Positions 56,125-64,000 of a stretch of DNA of 64,000 nucleotides are shown one piece after another (position 1 is the stretch's first letter; each line of letters opens with the position of its first letter). The translations under genes were made by a program, and so were the position numbers. This stretch comes from Gonatopus flavifemur. Lineage: Eukaryota; Arthropoda; Insecta; Hymenoptera; Dryinidae. Location: assembly GCA_018340375.1 (NCBI GenBank), contig JAFFJZ010000071.1, positions 720,611-784,610 of the forward strand, given 5' to 3'. The notes beneath the pieces are model-generated. The model did no database searches. It was not told the origin of the DNA and saw nothing but the letters and a program-made list of their open reading frames with translations.

Positions 56125-56498
56125 TGATATCTTGAAGCGTCTATCACGAAGATTTCCGAATTGTGCCGAAGATATACAACCCAGGGGGTGGAAAGTACCA
56201 TGAAATATTGTTGAAACAAAAAATGTGGATTCAACCAGGTATGACATCTGGTGTTCTCCGGCATAACTGTCACCGCGCGCGGGATTCAAAATCATAAAAT
56301 TATATTTATTCATTTTTATCTCGATATCTCTCCATTACAACATTGTGAGAAACATTTTATCGTTTGTTTGTCATTTTTATGTTTCAGGAATCCTTATAAT
56401 TAACAGACTCCTAAAATATAAAAAGAAAAAGTTTTGATAAAACGATTCTGACAATGTTCCATCGTAAAGGTCTCGATGTATGAATATTTCTCCAAGCA

Positions 56499-56686
56499 CA
56501 CTGGGAAAAAAAAAAGATTGATCCAACCTGGAAATACGGTTGCGTTGGCATTGGTGACCAACGTAGTCAATTCCATGTTGGTGTGACTCCGAACAATGTT
56601 GAATCAACAGTTTTTCCCTGTTAGACGAACATGAAATTACAACATTGTTCATCAATGTCAACTCAACCACTTTATTTTTCCCAGTG
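56499..56686. mobile_element. MITE with CACTGGGAAAAA ends
   Basis: CACTGGGAAAAAAAAAA at the left and TATTTTTCCCAGTG at the right pair, with CA outside both ends. CCAAC/GTTGG and CAATGTTG motifs recur inside. Confidence 0.72.
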
Positions 56687-57012
56687 CAGAAACAGTTTGT
56701 TGAATTTCGTTTTAATAGATGATTTTAGTTTAGATTTCCCATTTCAACTGAAAGTGAATAGGGATCTTATTTGAATAATAATAAAAAAAAATGTTTTCAA
56801 TCAGGGTTGTTTATTATTACTAAAATATTTTTTTTTTCGCAAACTTTTTATAAACGTTCCCATAATGATCTCATCAGATGGTTTAGAAGAACTTGATAAA
56901 ACTAAAAAAGTGCAGAATGACTATTTTGAATTTGTAATGTGCATGAAATACGAACTATGGGATAATTTATTAATTTGGTTTTTAATAAAGATTGAAAATA
57001 AAACTTCACAAT
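56687..57012. other. Gene-free stretch
   Basis: AT-rich sequence. No gene or repeat is recognised. Confidence 0.5.
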
Positions 57013-57307
57013 ATACTTATTAGGGGTGTGCGGGTACCCGATTTCATCGGGTTTTATCGGGTCGGGTCGGGTTTTTCCATGTAGCCGAGTTTTCCGGGTA
57101 TCCGATCACATTCGGGTAATCCAAATATATTGAGGAAATAAGTTCAGTTGAATATCACACAGCGAGGATATTATTCAGTGACACAAACTAAAGAATTTAG
57201 TTTAATAGTCTTATAGCGGTCGAACATATGATTTACTTAATATACAATTGGATTCATATGAAATTGTCTTATTTCTACGGATGTTCAAGATAATTTCTCA
57301 GGCTTTT

Positions 57308-58326
57308 ACCCAGATAGGAGTTAACAAATGACCCAGGTTTGGTCTGACTTTGGCCCAATTATAGCTTATATTGGACCAGAACCTATGACAGAAAATGGGC
57401 CAAGCTTAGTAAAAGCTTGGTATGATAAGCTTGTGCCAGGCTTGGGCTTCAATATTGGGCCAGAATACAACACTAAACTTGACCCAATGTATAATAATAT
57501 GTGCTTAATATGTGTTTTCAGTTTTTTGAAGCTTGACTTATATAATCAAACCGGATCCTGCCCAAGTGTTGTATATTAACTCTTGTCAAGCTTACCCTGA
57601 TTCAACATACTTCGTAGAGGAAAAATGACTCCAATTTTCATGTCATTTGTAACATGAAAAATCACGTCACTTCATAATAATGATTAAGATTGCTGCAACT
57701 CTGAAATAATGGTAAGCAAGCACGAAGAAAAAAATCTAGGACCTAGCGCATGAGCACCGATCACTCATCAATCGCAAGAAGTTTCACTGGTTCATTCCGT
57801 AGAACTCCTTGGAATAAAAGTATGAACCTATGCATTTATTGCATTGTTCATTGAGATAAGCGGATAGGTTCATGCTTTCACTTCAAAAATGTCTTCTTGC
57901 GATTGATACGTGATCGGTGCTCAAGCACTAGTTCCTAGATTTTCTTCTCCATGTGAAGATGTGGTATAGGTTCACAAATAACCAATTGGTTTCACATTGG
58001 CCCAATATTGGTTCACCAGGCCTGTCAGTTCAATGTTTCACCTAGCTCCAATAACTTGCTGTGATAATGCGTGTCCTATGAAACGTGGTATGAGTTCTCA
58101 AATAAAAAATAGTTTTATATCGGGCCGATATTGGTTTGCCATGCTTGGCAGCCCAACATTTGTCCAAGCTTGCACCAGTGTCATATTGGCATTTCCTATG
58201 AAACCTGGTACGGGTTTGGAATAACCAACGGTTATGTATTGAATCAATATTGGTTCGCGATGCTTGGCAGCCCAGTATTTTGTCAAGTTTGAACCAATCG
58301 TCAGTATTGGCATTTCCTACCTGGGT
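57308..58326. mobile_element. Nested ACCCAG-ended element with CCAATATTGG motifs
   Basis: ACCCAGATAGGA at the left and TCCTACCTGGGT at the right pair. Phrases such as GGCCCAAT, AATATTGG, GCCAGGCTTGGGC and AAGCTTG recur irregularly. It interrupts the hAT-like element and itself carries a hairpin. Confidence 0.65.
57721..57953. mobile_element. Innermost nested hairpin MITE
   Basis: AATCTAGGACCTAGCGCATGA followed by GCACCGATCACTCATCAATC pairs with GATTGATACGTGATCGGTGC and the right end. The arms are about 60 bases. Confidence 0.75.
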
Positions 58327-58590
58327 ATTCCAAGTCGGTACACAAAGAGAAGGAAACAGTTACGGTGGCTGTTTCCTTTCCACCTTGTTGTACTGAAATC
58401 GATTCAATTATTGATACGTTGGGCGTAATTGATGGTTCAGTATCTCATGATTTGGGAATTTCCAAAAAAATTCGGGGAGCCCGAACTTGGAAAACCCGAT
58501 TGAACCGGGTACACGACCCGAAGGAGAATGAAATTACCCGAACCCGACCCAACCCGAAAAAAGTGATACCCGCACACCCCTAATACTTCC

Positions 58591-59212
58591 CCTAGTACTT
58601 ATCAATAAAGTATCACGCTGTATTATTATTATCTATTGATTCTTCTGAGATATAAGATAAAAGTACCAATTATGGACTTGATCACTGATGAGTGGTGGAT
58701 ATTGTCATGAGTCCAACAAGCTTTATGATCAATTTTTTGATAAAGTTAGTTCAAAAAATTCATCTACTTCTATCATTTTTCAATAGTGAGAACTGAAGAT
58801 GCATATCACTGATAATAGGCCTATGATCGATACTTTTACCTCAATTACATATGTATAAACTTATAATAGTATAAGGAACATTTGTTGAGAATTTGAGAAC
58901 ATTTCTGAATATAATATGTCGATATAAAATCTCATGAATACAACTATTCAACATCTCTGAAACCACATATAGAAGACTCAAAATACTTAACATTAATTCA
59001 ATATTGATGAACGAAATTGTTCATTAATTCGTGTCAAAATAAATACAATATGATGTCATATTTTCATCAATTTTTCTTCGCAAAATTCTCTAAATTATTA
59101 GGCAAAGACAATTAACAATATTATACTTCTAAGTATTGTTGTACTTGTAATAAATAGTTGTTTATCAGCCTTTCAATTCTCAAAATATCAATTAATATTA
59201 ATGAGATGAATA
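58591..59212. other. Gene-free stretch, 3' flank of the THAP transposase
   Basis: No gene is seen. The right-hand terminal repeat of the P-type element should lie here or just beyond, but I could not match it with the other side. Confidence 0.45.
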
Positions 59213-61593
59213 TTATAAAGCTTTAAATTTTTTAACTTTCTTCAGGTGTCCATTAGCAAGCTCAACTTGTGTCTTTGGTTTGTGTTTATCCGCAATATAT
59301 TGATGTATAAAAAATCGTACGCTTTCATTTAGAATCTCGAATCTGGGATGATGATCATCACAAAATACAATGGTATTATTTTGCTCAAGATATAATATTT
59401 TAAAATTGTCCTCTAAATTGTAGAGGTGTCCATATTCATCACGATATGTATAAAGACTTGAATGTATGTTTTCGACCATTTGCATGACTTCTTCACTGGC
59501 ATATATTGGAGTTCCTTCAATATTTTTGGTTTCATAAAAATGATTTAAAAGTGCATGTTTTTCTGTTTCAATTGAACATAGTAAAGTTGTGTGACACATA
59601 TGGCACTCTGCAATATTGATTCGTTTCAAGATTGTGTGTGCATAGTATGCTAATTCGTGAGCATCTGAGTTATTAATACCAGTCTCTTGTTCTTCAATAT
59701 TACGGTTGTATTCAGATAATTCATCTCGCTCATTTATAAAATTATTCTGTACTCCCAATAGATTTTCCCAATCATCTAAGACCTTACAATTATCAAGTTC
59801 ACAATTACCAGATGAAACAGAAGCATTCAAATGATTAATCACGCAAGTTTTTAAAGCAGCAATGAATTGATAACACGTGGGATTGATATTCGTAATTCCA
59901 TGCATTCTAATTTGTCCAAATAAATTCTCAACAGGATCCTGGTTCAATGATCTTATCGGTAGACGTTCAATATCATTTTCTTTGAAATAAGCCCAAATGA
60001 ACATAACGGACTTAATTACCATCAGCCAACCTTTGTTGAACGAGAATCGATTGGTATTATCTTCTGCAGTGTCAGAACTGAGAATTTTCCAAGTTTGTAT
60101 TTGTTGGAATAATCGACGCCAAAGTTCAAAATGCAATTTCTCGGTTTCAATTGTTAAAGGTTGTTTATACTTTTTACGATCTGATATTTCAGTGTTGGCA
60201 CCATTGAAAGAATCAAATAAAGAATCTATATCGTGAATAAATTCTGCAGTGTGTAACGCTTCAACCGGCATATCATCGGACAATACACAAAATTCAATAG
60301 CTGCTGCCATGGAGTTGCTGAGTTGACGAGCGGCTGTTATGACTTTCATTTTCACATATGAGTTTGAAAAATTGAAATCTCTGTCATTTAGATGTTCAAG
60401 GATTCTAAAGCGGCGTGTTTTGTCCATTTCGAAAGCTTTTCTAATGAATTCAAATCTTACTTGTTTATAATTATCGAATATTATAATCGACCTGAGTAAT
60501 GCATTTCGAGTATTCTTTAAGAGATGAGGGACGTCGTAAATGACACATACTGGTTTGTCTCTCACTAAAAAATAGCATTTTCCTTTTTCACAAAGTTTTC
60601 CCATGGCTGAAAAATTGGTGCTTCCTTGGTCGGAAACAGTTGCTACTACATTGAATCCAATATCCTGCAATTTCTCGATCAATGTGATGACTAGTGCTTG
60701 AAGATTTATAGTAGATATTGTGTTAGCCGTGAAATAGTATGCTATCACTTGTTTATAATTTTTCAAAATACCTCGAACCATAAATACTAGAGCATGATTT
60801 GCAGTATTGTTAGTTCGTCCTAAATGTCCTAAATCTTCGTAACCATATATTAATTGCTTATCCACGTCATAATGGAAACCTCTACTCAAAGACATCACAT
60901 CGAAGATCAGAGTGCAATATCGATCTTTGGGTTTCATTTTCTGGATTTTCAATTTCAAATTTTCCAAAATAGGCTGGTTAATTCCAGGTACAAAAGAAAT
61001 GTTAGATAAAACTTTTCGTATAGTTCTAGTAGAAGGTAATTGAAAATGACACGCCAGATATCTGTATAATTTTGGACTTCTTTTATACATAGAAAGAGCA
61101 AAAATCTTATCATCTATAGTCCATATTTTTCCCTTTGGTTTTTTATTGGCATTTCGTAATTGTGAATTGATGAAATTCTGCGTTATGGTATTAAGATGCT
61201 TTTCAATAAATTCAAACTTCCCATGGTCATACATTTTTTTCAAAGATTCTAATTGATTAGTTTTATGCTGTAATTTAGTACTTATTTCACATAATCTGCT
61301 TTTTAAATTTCTGTGCACTTTATACATCAATTGTTCTGTTGGAGATAATCCTTTCTTCGGTTTACCAATTTGTTTTAGGATACTCCTAGTGTTGTTTGAA
61401 AATTGATTTGTTGTAACAGAATGAATGTTAGATTTTGAGTTTGCAATACTTTCTATATGATTTTTTGATTCAATCAGTTCCACATTGTATGACGAAATCG
61501 CAATATTATTATTATTAGAATCATTATCGCCGTTGTTTATAACATTGAGGAAAGTATCTGGATGTCCATTGTTTGACAAAATCGCATTATCAA

Positions 61594-61629
<36 letters not shown>

Positions 61630-61812
61630 TATTAATAATAATAATATCACTAGAATCATTATCACCATCGTTAACATTGAGGAAAACGTACGGATGTCCA
61701 TTGTTTGACAAAATCGTATTATTATTATTATTTATAATATCACAAGAATCATTATCACCATCGTTGTTAACATTGAGGAAAATATCTGGATGTCTATAAT
61801 TTGGCAAAATCG

Positions 61813-61884
<72 letters not shown>

Positions 61885-62416
61885 CAGCGGAATCATTATC
61901 ACCATCGTTATTAACAATCAGGAAAGTATCTGGACGTCCATTGTTCGCATAATCAGTGACATTATTTGAACTGTCAACGTCAAATTCGGAATGTAAATTT
62001 TTTTCAACATTTTTGAATTTGGGAATATTTTCATTATTCACACTCTGTAAATCAAGTGATTTGTTTACACTCGAGTGATTTTGTTTGAAAGTCCAGTTTA
62101 TATTTGAGTGAGGAACAGCTGTATGTATCAATCGATGTTTACTTTGATTCATAAAATCAGCATCGGTGAAATGATCTTCACAGATATAATAGTGAGAACA
62201 ATTTATGTTAGCATCAATTTGACATACTATTTTCCACAAACGTAAAAGCTCATCTTTTCTTGGGAACCGATAGAAATGTTTATTTTTGTAACCTTCTTTG
62301 ACGATGGGTGAATAATACCCATTATTGCAATCAGGAAATTTACAAGAATACCTGCGGTGACCGTAATCCATGTTGTGATATGCCAATGAAGAAGTATGCT
62401 GTTCGTAATGATTCAC
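59213..62416 (-). CDS. THAP-domain P-element-type transposase, intact
   Basis: A single open frame of 1067 residues encodes a P-superfamily transposase (THAP9-like), a GTP-dependent DNA-cutting enzyme in known relatives. An N-terminal THAP zinc finger is complete: C25, C30, C79 and H82, with the RFP and AVP motifs at about 50-52 and 100-102. Residues ~188-305 contain Asn runs coded by ATT/AAT microsatellites. A coiled coil follows (~370-430). The RNase H-like core shows D506 in LIFDVMSLSRG, D596 in TVSDQGSTN, D628 in IYDVPHLLKN and E830 in NQDPVENLFG. D506, D596 and E830 are my best catalytic assignment. The length exceeds THAP9 (about 900) mainly because of the Asn-rich insert. No stop or frameshift is seen. 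Confidence 0.92.
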
Positions 62417-62580
62417 ATTTTCTTGAAGATTTTTTAGTGGAAGTTATAACCAAAACCACTTATAATACTACATTATAACTTATAATAGTGATTACTTGCT
62501 TGTAGTCCTATTCTATATCACAGCCAAGTTGTACGGGTATCAGTCAAACCATTAAGGTATTGTACGATGCATAAGCTGAT

Positions 62581-62590
62581 CTATATAAAT
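62581..62590 (-). promoter_or_regulatory. Candidate TATA box of the THAP transposase
   Basis: On the minus strand the sequence reads ATTTATATAG about 165 bases upstream of the ATG at 62416. A start near 62555 would give a leader of about 140 bases. The prediction rests on the motif and its position alone. Confidence 0.35.
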
Positions 62591-63338
62591 CCACTGTACT
62601 GAAGTAATTTGACATCTATCTACATGCGATCTGAAAATTATACATTTTATTGAAAAAGTTATGAAAAACATCATCAATGTTTATACTACTCAAAGTTCGA
62701 ATCTGATATATCGATGATTTATATTTACTTACGTTTTCAAACAAGTATCAACATTGTTCATCGAATTCCCCATTTTTCGTTGATGAAGTGTTAACAGAGA
62801 GTTTTGACTTGGAATTTGCATATACATCATTGATCAGCAATTGAAAATTAACAGACCAAAGTTTTTAGTTGCATACTGAGCTACTTGCTGAAAACATATA
62901 GGTTATGTTACAACATGTATATTCTTCACAATATTCTGATACAGGATAATAATATATTTGATATTTTTCAAAGTACATACTTACTGGGCATTCAAAGAAA
63001 ATAGTTTTATTGATGAAAATACTTGAAATATAATTATTCACGCGAATAATCTTTGTGAGAAAATCAACCGGCTTGTCGTTGGAAGCGTTCAACAATGGAC
63101 AGTCGGATGGCGTCAAGCATACTCGAACATTGAATACATATTAATAATATAAAAAAATTCGAAAAACGGATCTTTTATGGAAATAATTGTAAATGATTGA
63201 AAAATGAACTTCCCAATACATAGAATTATAATTGAACACAAGATAATTATAATATAACATCCAATAGAAGTTTTCACGATATTTCTCGTTTTATAATTTG
63301 GCAGCATATCGTACTATTGGTTGGAAGTTCCCCCGTTT
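62591..63338. other. Gene-free stretch
   Basis: No gene or clear repeat. Short minus-strand frames at 62865-63307 have no recognisable family. Confidence 0.45.
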
Positions 63339-63379
63339 TCGCCTGCAAATGTGTTTCCAATTTTCGTATATCGCTTTCC

Positions 63380-63999
63380 ACCCCCTGATACAACCGGACT
63401 TACGGTTTTCTTCCCTAGTAAACTGGCTTCAGACACAAGCAATTTACAAGCCAAGAAAACCTTAACTCCGAAGAGATTCTTTGAAATAGTACAAGAGGCT
63501 TGATCCTCACTGAATTTACTAAGCAAAAAGACCGTAACTCAAATTACAGTCTTTTCGCCTGGCAAAGTGGTGACGTATTCGATCGTTTCTCTCATTTTTA
63601 TGTGAGTTACGGCTTTTTTCTGATGATTGCTCGATTTTCACTTCGTTTTCAGAGAAGGAAAATGTTAATTATTCAAAAATTAAGAACAATAACAGATTTC
63701 TGTAAACACAGTTAAATGCACCTTGATTCTCTGAATCGAATGATATAAAAAACCCATTTTTGACAAAAATTGAATTAACAACTTTTTTGCCTGGCACGGC
63801 AGTGTTCGAGAGCTGTTACACGGAAAAAGACCGTAACCCGAGTTATGGTTCTTTTGGTCAGTGTTTCTGCCCAACGGAAAACCTTAACTCATTTTTTCAT
63901 TGGTTGTTATTAAAAATATCGATTTTTTTTCAAATAATTGAAAAGAGCACCCTTTATTTACTCCAGAACCGCTTTGATAATCTCGAAATATTAGAATAA
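63380..63999 (-). repeat. Partial inverted copy of element Y, running off the window
   Basis: 63398-63790 is the reverse complement of about 53630-54035 with few differences. 63782-63999 matches the palindrome spacer region near 55026-55247. The motif ACCGTAACTC/GAGTTACGG recurs. The copy departs from 54029 onward: instead of ATCTTCGGCAC it joins CCACCCCCTG. Confidence 0.8.
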
Positions 64000-64000
64000 T

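Larger units (their letters stand above)
53620..56180. repeat. Palindromic element Y, 938-bp arms with 276-bp spacer
   Basis: Position p pairs with 110209 minus p: arms 54029-54966 and 55243-56180, spacer 54967-55242. The left side continues outward (53620-54028) into sequence carrying GAGTTACGG / CCGTAACTC motifs. This sequence is repeated, inverted, at 63398-63790. The spacer itself resembles 63782-63999. Confidence 0.85.
57021..58582. mobile_element. Non-autonomous hAT-like element, TAGGGGTGTGCGGGT ends
   Basis: TAGGGGTGTGCGGGTACCCG at the left pairs with ACCCGCACACCCCTA at the right. The flanks ATACTTAT (57013-57020) and ATACTTCC (58583-58590) match at six of eight bases, a decayed 8-bp duplication. 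CCCGA/TCGGG motifs fill the outer ~120 bases of each end. No transposase is present. Another element is nested inside. Confidence 0.8.

Noticed and set aside
61485..61917. Leu-rich or Ile-rich frames over the THAP gene
   Set aside because: They are other-frame readings of the ATT microsatellite that encodes Asn in the real gene.

Overview
The window reads as AT-rich insect nuclear DNA. The evidence is a spliced DUF4806-family gene with GT-AG introns, several eukaryotic DNA-transposon superfamilies, a non-LTR retrotransposon and dense palindromic MITEs. I see no bacterial operons, ribosome binding sites or CRISPR. I cannot name the species; the gene families fit a hymenopteran, hemipteran or beetle genome.

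Layout, left to right. 0.2-2.3 kb: a complete Tc1/mariner-superfamily element with about 390-440 bp terminal repeats and an intact DD41D transposase. 2.7-5.4 kb: a decayed hAT transposase. 6-13.2 kb: small foldback elements, a 142-bp tandem repeat and a tRNA-like sequence; one MITE at 13.05 kb has a clean 8-bp target duplication. 14.4-22.0 kb: the only host-type gene, seven exons of a DUF4806 protein. One exon carries a likely 1-bp deletion and another is split by a 266-bp palindromic MITE. Its last intron holds a young LINE (18.36-21.50 kb) whose endonuclease half is inverted relative to its reverse-transcriptase half, with a 12-bp target duplication, as expected from twin priming.

22-34 kb: more MITEs and a 4.2-kb foldback element built of repeated units studded with the motif CGACC. 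34-44 kb: a DUF7869-like transposon gene, broken copies of it, and four copies (three full, one truncated) of a 1.1-kb element, here called X. These form a near-perfect 6.6-kb palindrome (arms 37466-40628 and 40909-44071, spacer 280 bp), next to a partial copy in which the spacer is inverted. 44-46.4 kb: about 16 copies of a 150-bp satellite starting at the palindrome's outer edge.

47.3-49.3 kb: an imperfect foldback with a nested Mutator-like MITE. 50.2-51.9 kb: a palindrome abutting an N-terminally truncated PIF/Harbinger transposase. 52-53.6 kb: diverged tandem units. 53.6-56.2 kb: a second spacer-type palindrome (938-bp arms, 276-bp spacer), with a partial inverted copy at 63.4-64 kb. 57-58.6 kb: a non-autonomous hAT-like element with two further nested levels. 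59.2-62.4 kb: an intact 1067-residue THAP/P-element transposase on the minus strand.

The genes do not form a pathway; this is a transposon-rich region around one damaged host gene. The most unusual themes are the spacer-inverted giant palindromes and several unrelated foldback families, each reiterating its own short motif at irregular spacing on both strands. All repeat boundaries were read by eye and are accurate to a few bases at best.
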